Origin: Parasporobacterium sp.
Lineage (GTDB): Bacteria > Bacillota > Clostridia > Lachnospirales > Lachnospiraceae
Length of the DNA: 64,000 nt
Assembly: GCA_017459985.1 (NCBI GenBank)
Contig: JAFUBX010000022.1
Location: 61,488-125,487, forward strand
Direction of reading: 5' to 3'
The notes beneath the pieces are model-generated. The model did no database searches. It was not told the origin of the DNA and worked only from the letters and a program-made list of their open reading frames with translations. The position numbers were made by a program, and so were the translations under genes. Shown piece after piece: positions 51,809-59,897 of this stretch. Each line of letters begins with the position of its first letter. Position 1 is the stretch's first letter.

Positions 51809-53596
51809 CTAACGAATCACAATATCCCCATCCTGAAACCGTGGCGGAATCACCGGAATGGTCAGACAGCTTTCATATTGCCCGCCGGTGTGCAGGATCA
51901 CTTCGTCTCCTTCCTGATTGATGGAGTTCCATCCCAGAGGTTCAAACCAGGGATCCCGGATATAACGTCCTGCTACCTGGATCCGCAGCTTCTGCCCTTT
52001 ATGCCAGAAACGGCCATAGGGATTAATGGCAATTTCTACCGGAACAATCTGACCTTCCTCCAGTTTCTCTTCCCGGTCATAGGTATAATAAGGCTCATAT
52101 CCATTGGATTTGCTCTCATCTGTATGCCGCAGAGACACCCGCATCTTGCCCCAGGCACCGGGATGCCGTTCCGATCCGAAGATCGTTACTGCCAGTTCTT
52201 CTCCTGTAGTGGAATCTTTTTTAATATTGACAAAGAGGTCGGTATCGGTATTATTTTTTACTTCCACAAAAAGTTTTAAACGCATGTAGCCATTGATTTC
52301 CGTATCTTCCGGAAAAGTATAGGTGAAGTTGGCCTCTCCATCTGCTGCCTGATAGGATACCTGTGATTCCTGGGAAACCGGTGTCTCCCCGGCTGTTCCT
52401 GACAGCGCATCCAGATAGAGATTCTTATATACGGTGCGTTCCATCGGAAACCGTTCTTCCGGCCGTCCTGTCTGGTGCCGTAATTCTCCCACATCCATGA
52501 CTTCCATACGGATCCGGGGAGTAATCTCCCATCCATTATGGATATCCTTCAGATAGCGGTCAAAAAACCTCTTCAAATCTTCCAGGTTCTCCGGAGCATA
52601 AGTATCGGGCCATTCGAAACTCTGATGTACCCGCATCCATTTTTTCTGAGAACGAATCTTGTTGAACCCATCCCAGGTTCCATGACAATGGAAATGATTT
52701 GGATTGACGCAGCAGTATACCGGGATCCGGATCTTCGTAAAATCCGGGATTTTATCCTGCCAGTAAGGAGAGGTAACCAGGGGCTCCTTCACGGCCATGG
52801 CAACCATGTTGTCGATATAGTTATACCCACGGGCACCATAAACAATGAATGCCGGGAATGTTCCATTGATACCGCCTTCTTTCAGGCTTTCCCGGTACAT
52901 ATCACCGGTTGCTTCCCAGGGGGCAATACAGGCCAGATGCGGCGGGCGTTCTGCTGCGATTCTCCACTGGCTCATACCCACACCGGAGTTTCCGAAAAGT
53001 CCTACCTTTCCGCTGCACCATTCCTGCTCGGCACACCATTCCACAAAATCCGCTCCATCCTGCCCTTCCTGATACCCGAAGCACTGAAGGTCTCCTTCTG
53101 AGTTGGTGATGCCTCTCGGATCAACATTGGCTACTGCATAGCCCTGGTAGCACCAGTACATCGGATCCGCTGCTTCGAATTTGCAGCAATCGGATACCGT
53201 TCCGGTCGGCACGCCCATAGGACGCATGGGATTAAAAGGCTGTTCCCAGGGACGTTTTCCGAAGAAGCTCCAGGATACAATAACCGGAACCTTCCCTGCT
53301 CCCTTTGGCAGATAGATATCAGCATATATTTTTGTACCATCCCGAAGGACAATCTCTTCGTCCTGTTTGCAGATAATATCTTCATTGACATCATAGGTGC
53401 GATGATTCAATGGCGTTTCCAGACAATAATCAACGACCCGGTCCCTGGGAACCTCTCTGTATTTATCTTCCGGTAAAGGCTCGCTCATCTTAGTAAAAAT
53501 AACATCACATTCCGATCCATCCGGATAAACCACATGTTTGATGATATCTTCTCTATGCGGTTCCGGTAAAGTAATGGTGGTTGATAATTCTCCCAT
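51809..53596 (-). CDS. CocE/NonD-family alpha/beta hydrolase (peptidase S15 type)
   Basis: A 595-residue hydrolase. The alpha/beta domain (about 75-340) has the nucleophile Ser204 in LFGNSGVGMSQW and the Y-containing oxyanion region SWSFFGKRPWE; VDPRGITNSEGD matches the family. The C-terminal jelly-roll domain (about 370-595, EINGYMRLKLFVEV and KLRIQVAGRYIRDPW) is the X-Pro dipeptidyl-peptidase C-terminal type. Relatives cleave acyl esters or amides such as cocaine esters. It lies 13 bases after the carrier protein gene, so the acyl chain on the carrier or an ester of the substrate may be its target. Confidence 0.87.
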   Translation of the reverse strand: MGELSTTITLPEPHREDIIKHVVYPDGSECDVIFTKMSEPLPEDKYREVPRDRVVDYCLETPLNHRTYDVNEDIICKQDEEIVLRDGTKIYADIYLPKGAGKVPVIVSWSFFGKRPWEQPFNPMRPMGVPTGTVSDCCKFEAADPMYWCYQGYAVANVDPRGITNSEGDLQCFGYQEGQDGADFVEWCAEQEWCSGKVGLFGNSGVGMSQWRIAAERPPHLACIAPWEATGDMYRESLKEGGINGTFPAFIVYGARGYNYIDNMVAMAVKEPLVTSPYWQDKIPDFTKIRIPVYCCVNPNHFHCHGTWDGFNKIRSQKKWMRVHQSFEWPDTYAPENLEDLKRFFDRYLKDIHNGWEITPRIRMEVMDVGELRHQTGRPEERFPMERTVYKNLYLDALSGTAGETPVSQESQVSYQAADGEANFTYTFPEDTEINGYMRLKLFVEVKNNTDTDLFVNIKKDSTTGEELAVTIFGSERHPGAWGKMRVSLRHTDESKSNGYEPYYTYDREEKLEEGQIVPVEIAINPYGRFWHKGQKLRIQVAGRYIRDPWFEPLGWNSINQEGDEVILHTGGQYESCLTIPVIPPRFQDGDIVIR

Positions 53597-53609
53597 GCCT
53601 GCTCCTTTC

Positions 53610-53855
53610 TCAGCTCAGCTGTTTTGCAATGGCATCTGCCATATCGCCTACGGTATTGCAATGAATCAGAGAAGTATATTTAATATAGGCGTCGTATTCA
53701 TCCTCCACTGCTGCCAGCATATTGGCGAGCTCAAAGGATTTCATGCCCAGCTCCGTTTTGAAATTCGTATCCGCATTCAGATCCGGCAATTCCGTCTTTA
53801 ACACTCTGGGGATTTCCCGAAACAATATCTCAAGTACCTCATCTCTTAATTCCAT
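53610..53855 (-). CDS. Stand-alone acyl carrier protein
   Basis: An 81-residue carrier protein. The start at 53855 (MELRDEVLEILFREIP) has AGGAGGAAC upstream. The attachment serine is Ser40 in TELGMKSFELANMLAAVED, with Lys rather than Asp before it, so the usual DSL motif is altered. Helix pattern and length fit ACP. No fatty-acid or polyketide synthesis gene is nearby; the neighbours are a fumarate-reductase-like flavoprotein and a CocE-type hydrolase. It probably carries an acyl group for these enzymes. An ordinary fatty-acid-synthesis ACP would be expected in a fab cluster. Confidence 0.85.
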   Translation of the reverse strand: MELRDEVLEILFREIPRVLKTELPDLNADTNFKTELGMKSFELANMLAAVEDEYDAYIKYTSLIHCNTVGDMADAIAKQLS

Positions 53856-53909
53856 TTTTAGTTCCTCCTGTTTCATTGATTTTCTGTTTTCATCCTATCT
53901 GACTCCATG

Positions 53910-53967
53910 TAGAAAGTGTGTTTCGATATCGAAAAAACGTTATTCCAAAATCGAAACACACTTTCTA
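53910..53967. repeat. 18-bp inverted repeat between the flavoprotein and ACP genes
   Basis: tagaaagtgtgtttcgat (53910-53927) pairs perfectly with 53950-53967 across a 22-base loop. Next to the inner end of the left arm the sequence also reads ttcgatatcgaa, a palindrome. It lies between co-directional genes, so it may stabilise or attenuate the transcript or serve as a second operator; there is no T-run of terminator type. Confidence 0.7.
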
Positions 53968-53993
53968 TAAGAGAGGTTATATATATGTTTTTG

Positions 53994-55454
53994 CTATTTG
54001 CGGCGGATATAATCTGCTGCATTTTCTGCTGCAATTCTTCCGGAATTCAACGCAAATCCCATGGTATTACCCGGGAAGAAATAATCATAGGTTCCATTAT
54101 AGATTTCACAGGCGTCATTTCCTGCAGCATAGAGTCCTTCAATTACTTTCCAGTCTTCCGTTACGACTTCATAATCTGAATTGATCTTGATCCCGCCAAG
54201 TGAACCATAAGCGCCGATGGACATCCGATATGCATAGAGTTTCCCCCCGCGGAAAGGAACCAGATATCTGCGGTTCTTGCCGAACTCGTCATATTTTTCA
54301 TTACACATATCGTTGTATTCTTCGATCGTCTCTTCCAGTGCTTCTGCAGGCATTCCGATCTGCCGGGCAAGATCAGCAATACTATCGGCTACGAAAGCAT
54401 TTCCGGGATATCTGGCAGCTGCCTGCGTCCATTCCTCGTCAAAGTTCTCGGTCGGATCTCCCGGCATCACTTCCGAGGGGAAATCCAGGCCATGTTTGCT
54501 GTAATAACGGACCATTTTTTCATCCGCAATCCGATAAACGGATCTCTCTGGCTGAATGTCGATGATATTGGCACAAACAGAGTGATTCTGCATGGCTTCT
54601 TCACTGGCTACACGTTTTCCCAGTTTATTTACTGCAATCGGCCCACCCTGGAAGAACAGCATTACCTGCGGCAGCTGTCCGATAGCTGCCTCCGCAATGG
54701 TAAATCCTGGGATTTTCTCCATCATCATACGGCCTTTTCCAGCGCCTGCTTCCCAGGCCATGCGCAGACCGTCACCTGTAATGCCAGGAATCATGAAATC
54801 AAACATATCCTGGAAAACGGTATATCCGGTATATTCTTTCACCATTTCCGGATTGGTAGCAAATCCGCCGGTAGCAATGATGACTGCCTTCGCATCCGCC
54901 TGATATTCGGTTCCGTCTGCTCCTTTCGCCAAAACTCCGGTCACTTTTCCATCCTCTGTCAGAATTTTGGTTGCCGGTGTGGAATAAAAGAACTGAACAC
55001 CCAGTTCATTACAATGTTCCACCATTTTTCTGGCCATGGCGCCGGCGCAGCGCATGCCTGGTACGCCGTTTTCCGGTTTTACCACATGCCAGGTAGGTTC
55101 GGATTCCGGGAAGTTTTTCATCGCCGCAAAAAATTCCACGCCCATTGCCATTAACCAGTCAATGGTTTCCGCCGATTTCCAGAAATAATCATGTACGATT
55201 TTGGCATCGACTTTCCAATGGTTATAATCCATAAACTTTTTGAATGCTTCTTCTTTGGTAAGATTCACCATCCCCCGCTGCTGCAGTTTACTTTCCACGG
55301 CAAATGGTCCCATACCCATATTGGCAGCGCCGCCTGCTACATTTGCTTTTTCAAAAACTGCAACCTTCAAGCCATCTTCTGCTGCCTGTGCTGCGGCTGC
55401 CAGACCGGCTGGTCCTGCTGCAATAATTGCTACATCAACCGTTATTTTTTCCAT
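53994..55454 (-). CDS. Fumarate reductase-like FAD flavoprotein
   Basis: A 486-residue flavoprotein of the fumarate reductase/urocanate reductase class. The N-terminal FAD motif is IIAAGPAGLAAAAQAAEDG, with EKANVAGGAANMGMG; later blocks are AVIIATGGFATNPEMV, GSLGGIKINSDYEV and GNTMGFALNSGRIAAENAADYI. It lacks an FMN-binding or haem domain, so electrons must come from a partner, perhaps the FMN reductase at 56.3 kb. The ATG at 55454 has AGGAGG upstream. It is first in the operon with ACP, hydrolase and MFS genes and divergent from tetR. Reduction of a C=C bond of an enoic or aromatic substrate is the likely role. Confidence 0.87.
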   Translation of the reverse strand: MEKITVDVAIIAAGPAGLAAAAQAAEDGLKVAVFEKANVAGGAANMGMGPFAVESKLQQRGMVNLTKEEAFKKFMDYNHWKVDAKIVHDYFWKSAETIDWLMAMGVEFFAAMKNFPESEPTWHVVKPENGVPGMRCAGAMARKMVEHCNELGVQFFYSTPATKILTEDGKVTGVLAKGADGTEYQADAKAVIIATGGFATNPEMVKEYTGYTVFQDMFDFMIPGITGDGLRMAWEAGAGKGRMMMEKIPGFTIAEAAIGQLPQVMLFFQGGPIAVNKLGKRVASEEAMQNHSVCANIIDIQPERSVYRIADEKMVRYYSKHGLDFPSEVMPGDPTENFDEEWTQAAARYPGNAFVADSIADLARQIGMPAEALEETIEEYNDMCNEKYDEFGKNRRYLVPFRGGKLYAYRMSIGAYGSLGGIKINSDYEVVTEDWKVIEGLYAAGNDACEIYNGTYDYFFPGNTMGFALNSGRIAAENAADYIRRK

Positions 55455-55556
55455 ATGCACTCCTCCTGTAATTTTGGGAATCTTATATTTACCGTTGCCA
55501 TTCATTTGCAAGTTATCGAATATTATGCTAGTTTTAAAGAACAGAAAGACTGAAAA

Positions 55557-55573
55557 CTGTCGAAATTCGACAG
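55557..55573. promoter_or_regulatory. Perfect 17-bp palindrome, probable TetR operator
   Basis: ctgtcgaa-a-ttcgacag stands 22 bases before the tetR start codon, in the 141-base spacer shared with the divergent flavoprotein operon. Form and position are those of a TetR-family operator. Confidence 0.7.
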
Positions 55574-55595
55574 ACAGAAGCACAGGTGTAGAAAA

Positions 55596-56171
55596 ATGGC
55601 AGAAAATCTCCAAAAGAGAAGTGAAACGAAAAAGAAAATCAAAGATGCCACTATGGCTCTGTACGCACAGGATGGGCTATACAAAATCTCTGTCACCGGA
55701 ATCTGTAAAATGGCCGGTTTGCATCGATCCACTTTTTATCTATACTATGAGACCATCGATGAAGTAATCGAAGAGGTAGAAACAGAGCTGCTGGAGCAAA
55801 TGTACTATTATTCTGATAAAACCGATTTTTCATCGGTAAAACAGAAGGACATGGGGAAAGAAGATGTTCTGGCTTTCAGCAGACAGATTCTTGCCGATTA
55901 CTATACCTGGATGTACTCTATGCGGAATTATTTCAACCCTCTGCTTTCCGAAAATGGTGATATCCGGTTTCTTGCCAGTTTCGAAAAGCATCTTCATGAC
56001 ACCCATGAGCGGCTGTCTGTACAGCTGAATCTCAATTTTGACAATGATTATGCCCTGGATTATTTCTCCGGCGGAACATTTCGCACCCTCGTCCGCTGGC
56101 TGAAAGCAGGAGACATATCTGTTGAAGAGCTGGTCAAACTGCAGACAGAACAGTTTCTGAAGAATCTTTAA
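55596..56171 (+). CDS. TetR/AcrR-family transcriptional regulator
   Basis: A 191-residue TetR regulator with the DNA-binding helices at the N-terminus (KIKDATMALYAQDGLYKISV, ICKMAGLHRSTFYLYYETID) and an all-helical ligand domain ending FLKNL. It is divergent from the flavoprotein operon and sits by a perfect palindrome, so it should repress its own and the operon's promoter until the ligand, likely the substrate, binds. The FMN-reductase gene follows on the same strand after 131 bases. Confidence 0.9.
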   Translation: MAENLQKRSETKKKIKDATMALYAQDGLYKISVTGICKMAGLHRSTFYLYYETIDEVIEEVETELLEQMYYYSDKTDFSSVKQKDMGKEDVLAFSRQILADYYTWMYSMRNYFNPLLSENGDIRFLASFEKHLHDTHERLSVQLNLNFDNDYALDYFSGGTFRTLVRWLKAGDISVEELVKLQTEQFLKNL

Positions 56172-56302
56172 TCAATTCCATTCTTTTATATATCTTTTTT
56201 GTATGCATTTTTGGAATACTGAAATCCCAAAATCTCATTTCCTGTTTCCTGTTTTTCTATATACAATCCCATTAACAGAACACTATGTTTGGGAGGTATT
56301 TC

Positions 56303-57259
56303 ATGAAAAAAGTATTAGGCGTCAGCTTTGGCAGACATTACGGAAACAGTGAATTGATCCTCAGAGAAGCGTTACTGGGCGCGCGGAGCGCCGGAGCTGA
56401 AATTGAACTGATCCGCATGCAGGATTATGAAATCAAACCCTGCAGAGGATGTCAGGTATGTACACAGCGCATGATGAATGACGGCGTAGAAAATCTCTGC
56501 ATCCAAAAAGATGACTTCCCGGTATTCCGGGATCATCTGCTGGACTGTGATGCCGTAATTTACAGTGCCCCCGTTTATCTGATCCGGCCGATTGCATCAT
56601 TCCTTGTCATGGCCGACCGTATTGGCCCATTCCACGATGTGGGCGGGCTTGCAATGTTAGGCTTTAAAAGAGAGGATTCCCCGATTGATCAGCGTCTGTT
56701 TAAAGACCGCTGCGCAGGATTCATTGCAGTAGGCGGCGCAGCCAGACCGCAGTATATGTCTATGGGACTGACCTTGATGAATGATGCAACCTATCCGATG
56801 CATATCAAAGTGGTCGACCAGCTGGCGGTTGGCGAATCCAACAGCAGCGGCGAGATCTTAATGCATGAAGAAAAACTGAAGAGGGCTTATCAGCTCGGCA
56901 TCAATGTTGCAAATAATGCCTGCATTCCTTATGAAGAAATGAAATGGTGCGGAGATTTTGAAGGAACCTGCCCGGTCTGCCACGGAAACCTGATGACGCT
57001 GGATCCGGGCGCCAATCAGGTCACCTGTGCAATCTGCGGCATTCAGGGAGATCTGACCATGAAAGACGGAAAATCTCATGTACAGTTCCATAACCTGGAA
57101 GGATCCCGTCTTCATATCAAAGAGCTGGAATTCCACTATAAAGAAATCTTCGCTTCTCTGCTGGCATTTGCTGATATTGAAGAAGAAATCAAAGAAAAAG
57201 TGAATCAATACAAAGAACAGGACATCCCAATCGTCCGCCCGGAGAAAAAAGCACGGTAA
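56303..57259 (+). CDS. NAD(P)H-dependent FMN reductase/flavodoxin-like protein with zinc ribbon
   Basis: A 318-residue flavodoxin-fold oxidoreductase. VSFGRHYGNSELILREALL near the N-terminus forms the FMN phosphate loop; CRGCQVC (Cys47, 50, 53) is a typical iron-sulfur/thiol motif of this group; SAPVYLIRPIASFLVMADR completes the flavin site. The C-terminal part adds a zinc ribbon (CPVCHG ... CAICG, about 227-250). GGGAGG precedes the ATG. It is probably co-expressed with tetR and the small gene after it and may deliver reducing power to the divergent flavoprotein. Partner and electron donor are inferred. Confidence 0.85.
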   Translation: MKKVLGVSFGRHYGNSELILREALLGARSAGAEIELIRMQDYEIKPCRGCQVCTQRMMNDGVENLCIQKDDFPVFRDHLLDCDAVIYSAPVYLIRPIASFLVMADRIGPFHDVGGLAMLGFKREDSPIDQRLFKDRCAGFIAVGGAARPQYMSMGLTLMNDATYPMHIKVVDQLAVGESNSSGEILMHEEKLKRAYQLGINVANNACIPYEEMKWCGDFEGTCPVCHGNLMTLDPGANQVTCAICGIQGDLTMKDGKSHVQFHNLEGSRLHIKELEFHYKEIFASLLAFADIEEEIKEKVNQYKEQDIPIVRPEKKAR

Positions 57260-57296
57260 CTATTTTTTGATTCAAAATAACAGGAGGTAATTTATT

Positions 57297-57608
57297 ATGG
57301 CATCAAAAGTAATTGGAGAATGGGAAGTAACCACAAAATCACCTTTAGGAACCACCGTAGCAATCTGGAATATCACGGAAGAAGCGGATGGAAGCTACAA
57401 AGGCACGATCCTGTCTGTCGCAGATAATGAAAAAGGCGATTTCGTGATCAATGCCATTGAAGGCGATAACTTCGATATGAACACAAAATTAAAAACCCCA
57501 TTCGGTATGATCGATTTTAACATGAAAGGAACCGCAACGGATACAGAGATCACCGGAGAAGCCAAGATGAAGCTTGGAAAATCCAAGTTTACCGGCGTAC
57601 GTAAATAA
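57297..57608 (+). CDS. Small hypothetical protein, beta-strand-rich
   Basis: A 103-residue protein that I do not recognise. GGAGG is just upstream of the ATG. The sequence alternates beta-strand patterns (GEWEVTTKSPLGTTVAIWNI, SYKGTILSVADNEKG, TEITGEAKMKLGKSKFTG) and looks like a small beta-barrel such as a lipocalin or ligand-binding fold. It follows the FMN reductase by 37 bases and ends in a terminator, so it belongs to that unit. A role in binding a hydrophobic substrate is a guess from its shape. Confidence 0.7.
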   Translation: MASKVIGEWEVTTKSPLGTTVAIWNITEEADGSYKGTILSVADNEKGDFVINAIEGDNFDMNTKLKTPFGMIDFNMKGTATDTEITGEAKMKLGKSKFTGVRK

Positions 57609-57635
57609 TCACATTTTTCTTTATGAATGAACACG

Positions 57636-57676
57636 ATAAAGCAGAGCCCTTTTTGGGAAGCTCTGCTTTATTTTTG
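57636..57676 (+). terminator. Terminator after the small beta-rich gene
   Basis: Arms ataaagcagagc (57636-57647) and complement (57660-57671) enclose a 12-base loop and are followed by five T. It closes the tetR/FMN reductase unit before the next LysR gene. Confidence 0.88.
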
Positions 57677-57771
57677 CTTTTCTTCTGAAAATCATCTATA
57701 ATGTGTTTGGTTATAATAGTTAATGCCAATACTGATTTGATTTCAGGTAGAACTGTAGCGGAGCGCATGAT

Positions 57772-58647
57772 ATGAACATCAAGCAAATAGAATGTTTTAA
57801 TGCATTGGCAAAAACTCTGAATTTTTCCAGAGCAGCAGAACAGGTCTATGTCACGCAGTCAGCCTGTTCCCGTATGATTTCCAGCTTAGAGGACGAACTC
57901 GGATGTCAACTGTTTGTCCGTGATAAAGTAAAGCCTCACTTAACCCCTGCGGGTGAAGCTGTTTATCAAAAAACACAGACCATCCTCACCAATTATGAAG
58001 ATATCATAAATATCTCAAAAGATGCCGCGGAAGGAAAATACGATTCCTTTCATATCGGCATGCTCAGTAACGGACGCACGCCGAATATTAACCGGATTTT
58101 AAATGCTTTCACAAAAGATAATCCGCATGTTCAGCTGCGCTTCAGTGAATACCCGGATGCAGAGCTGGCGCGGGCGCTGTCAAATGGAGTGATTGATGCG
58201 GCCTTTCTGATTTTTACACCGGAAAGCTACACTACAGACATCGAAACCCGTATCGTCGAGGTTACTGAGAATGGCCTTTTCATGCATAAGAGCAATCCGC
58301 TTGCAGAGAAAGAAGAACTGTCTGTTGCAGATCTGAAGGATCAGCCCTTCATCGCTTGGCGAAAAGACCGCTCCCTTCTTGGATATAACGTGATGTGGAA
58401 AAGCTGCATGGAGGCAGGCTTTTCTCCCAGGGTCTCTGTGGAAGCTGATTCCATCTCTTCTCTCTTTACTTATTTGGACTGCAACTATGGTGTGGCGATC
58501 ATGGCGCAAGCAATCCAGGCATCTTTTCAAAGTGAAAATGTTATCTACAAGCCCCTGAAAGAGCTTGCCCCATGCAATATCATGCTGGCCTGGAAAAAAG
58601 GCAATTGCAATCCCTTGCTTGCGAGCCTGATCCAATGCAGGCAGTAA
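57772..58647 (+). CDS. LysR-family transcriptional regulator
   Basis: A 291-residue LysR protein. The winged helix is IKQIECFNALAKTLNFSRAA and YVTQSACSRMISSLEDELG; the effector domain begins near residue 90 (FHIGMLSNGRTPNINRIL). No ribosome binding site stronger than GGAG (a few bases before the ATG) is visible. No target operon is divergent to it inside the window: the next gene upstream runs the same way and downstream lie relics. It may act on the flavoprotein operon or on genes lost from the decayed region. Confidence 0.9.
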   Translation: MNIKQIECFNALAKTLNFSRAAEQVYVTQSACSRMISSLEDELGCQLFVRDKVKPHLTPAGEAVYQKTQTILTNYEDIINISKDAAEGKYDSFHIGMLSNGRTPNINRILNAFTKDNPHVQLRFSEYPDAELARALSNGVIDAAFLIFTPESYTTDIETRIVEVTENGLFMHKSNPLAEKEELSVADLKDQPFIAWRKDRSLLGYNVMWKSCMEAGFSPRVSVEADSISSLFTYLDCNYGVAIMAQAIQASFQSENVIYKPLKELAPCNIMLAWKKGNCNPLLASLIQCRQ

Positions 58648-58708
58648 TAGATAATCCTATGCCCGCAGCCTGGATTCAGGAAAAAGCCTAATATGGAAAA
58701 AGAGGGAA

Positions 58709-58740
58709 AAGGAAAGGATGGATTCGAACCCTTGTCCCAT
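58709..58740 (-). other. Second tRNA T-arm-like fragment
   Basis: On the minus strand GGGTTCGAATCCATCCTTTCC reads as a T-loop with TTCGAA and the 3' acceptor strand. No 5' acceptor, D-arm or anticodon arm occurs within the next 90 bases, so it is not a tRNA gene. It is similar to the fragment at 37406-37440 and marks the start of the decayed region. Confidence 0.45.
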
Positions 58741-58831
58741 TCTGAAAACACTGATAAATAAAGGAAGAAGCGGTAAATCCAATGTCAACGCAATTTCCTC
58801 TAAAGAAGGCTTATTCCTGGCAATTGCCTTC

Positions 58832-59402
58832 TTAGCAAGTCAGATGTTCGATAGTCCGCGCATCACTTAAGCGCATCCGTTCCACGGAAATGATCTGCTC
58901 TGCCATGGTCTCCTCCGAATTCGCTTTCCACTGTGCCGGAGTCATATGATATTTTTTGTGAAACAGCCTGGCGAAATAGTTCTGATCCTGGATCCCGACC
59001 GACGCAGCAATTTCCCCGATAGACAGATCACCCAGGCGCAGTTTCATGGAAGCTTGTTCCAGACGAATATCGTTCAGATACTGCGTAAAAGTTTCCCGGC
59101 TTCTTTTGTGAATTCGGAAGACAGATAGTTTTTATGCACGCCTAAAATGTCTGCCAGTTTTTCAAGCTTTAACGGGTCCCGGTAATGCTCCAGCAGATAA
59201 CAGACTGCTTTTCGGATCAGGTGCAGAATATCCGATGGTTCTGATATTCTGCACCTGATCACAGACAGAGGAAGTCATGCGAAATGCCTGTTTGAACTGC
59301 TCATTCACATTTTTCCGGTAACAGATCATGTCATGAACTCCTGAAACAACTGGTCCAGGATCACAGGAGAGACTCCCGCCTGGTATGCTGCAATTCTGGC
59401 CG
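58832..59402 (-). pseudogene. AraC-family regulator, frameshifted
   Basis: Parts of an AraC/XylS regulator. The C-terminal DNA-binding half is readable in two frames: KLADILGVHKNYLSSEFTKEAG, then after a one-base shift ETFTQYLNDIRLEQ, continuing IGEIAASVGIQDQNYFARLFHK. The upstream part (AYQAGVSPVILDQLFQEFMT, CYRKNVNEQFKQAF) is in other frames. At least two frameshifts disable it. An 18-bp inverted repeat interrupts it at 59215-59260. Confidence 0.8.
59215..59260. repeat. 18-bp inverted repeat inside the AraC relic
   Basis: gatcaggtgcagaatatc at 59215-59232 is the exact complement of 59243-59260 across a 10-base loop. One arm encodes a normal part of the AraC protein (DILHLI), so the other is an inverted copy of coding sequence. 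Confidence 0.8.
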
Positions 59403-59677
59403 GAGTACAATTTACAGCGCGTCGCGAGACCGGCGGTTTCCGGAACTGGGAAAGATGGGACTGGGCAACTGCAGACATCGCAACCGATTACTGGAGCAAT
59501 TTCATCAAAACCGGTGATCCGAATGGCGCAACCGTGCTGGAATGGCCAACTGCGGAAACTATGGATATTATGTATATCGACTGGAACTGCCGCATCTTAA
59601 TCGGACAGGATCCCATTGATCAGCTTCTTGTAGAAGGGTTCATCCAGCAGAATGATCTGGGCTCTTATTTCGAGTAA
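59403..59677 (+). pseudogene. C-terminal fragment of a carboxylesterase
   Basis: From about 59440 the frame reads WERWDWATADIATDYWSNF, IKTGDPNGATVLEWP and VEGFIQQNDLGSYFE, ending at a stop at 59677. This is the end of a type-B carboxylesterase (pnbA-like), where an active-site region would lie far upstream. The catalytic domain is missing; the AraC relic adjoins directly, so a deletion joined the two. Confidence 0.75.
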
Positions 59678-59707
59678 TCTGATTCAAAAAGAAGAAAGTG
59701 TTTATTC

Positions 59708-59743
59708 GCTCCCTGTGTTCAAGATGACACAGGGAGCATTTTA
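59708..59743 (+). terminator. Hairpin terminator after the carboxylesterase fragment
   Basis: Arms gctccctgtgt (59708-59718) and complement (59727-59737) with an 8-base loop and a T-rich end. It is the preserved terminator of the lost esterase gene. Confidence 0.8.
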
Positions 59744-59895
59744 TAGTGTCGACGCCAGGATCACCTGCCAGGCGGCAATCAACTTCTCCAGGGTGCAGGC
59801 GGCATTGGCCGGACTGGTGGAGGGCAGTGAGGCGGCAGGCTTTAAGGTGACCGGCTTGATATAGCGGTGGTACAGAAAATGCAAGTAATGGGAAG
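59741..59895 (-). pseudogene. C-terminal fragment of a DNA-deoxyinosine glycosylase
   Basis: The minus strand reads FLYHRYIKPVTLKPAASLPS, then TSPANAACTLEKLIAAWQVI and ends soon after. LPSTSPANA is the signature of the C-terminal part of Mug-like DNA-deoxyinosine glycosylases. Only the last 45 residues or so remain; the next gene ends at 59898. Confidence 0.7.
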
Positions 59896-59897
59896 AT

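Noticed and set aside
58709-58790. Complete tRNA gene
   Set aside because: Again only the 3' part fits; the upstream sequence cannot form the remaining arms.
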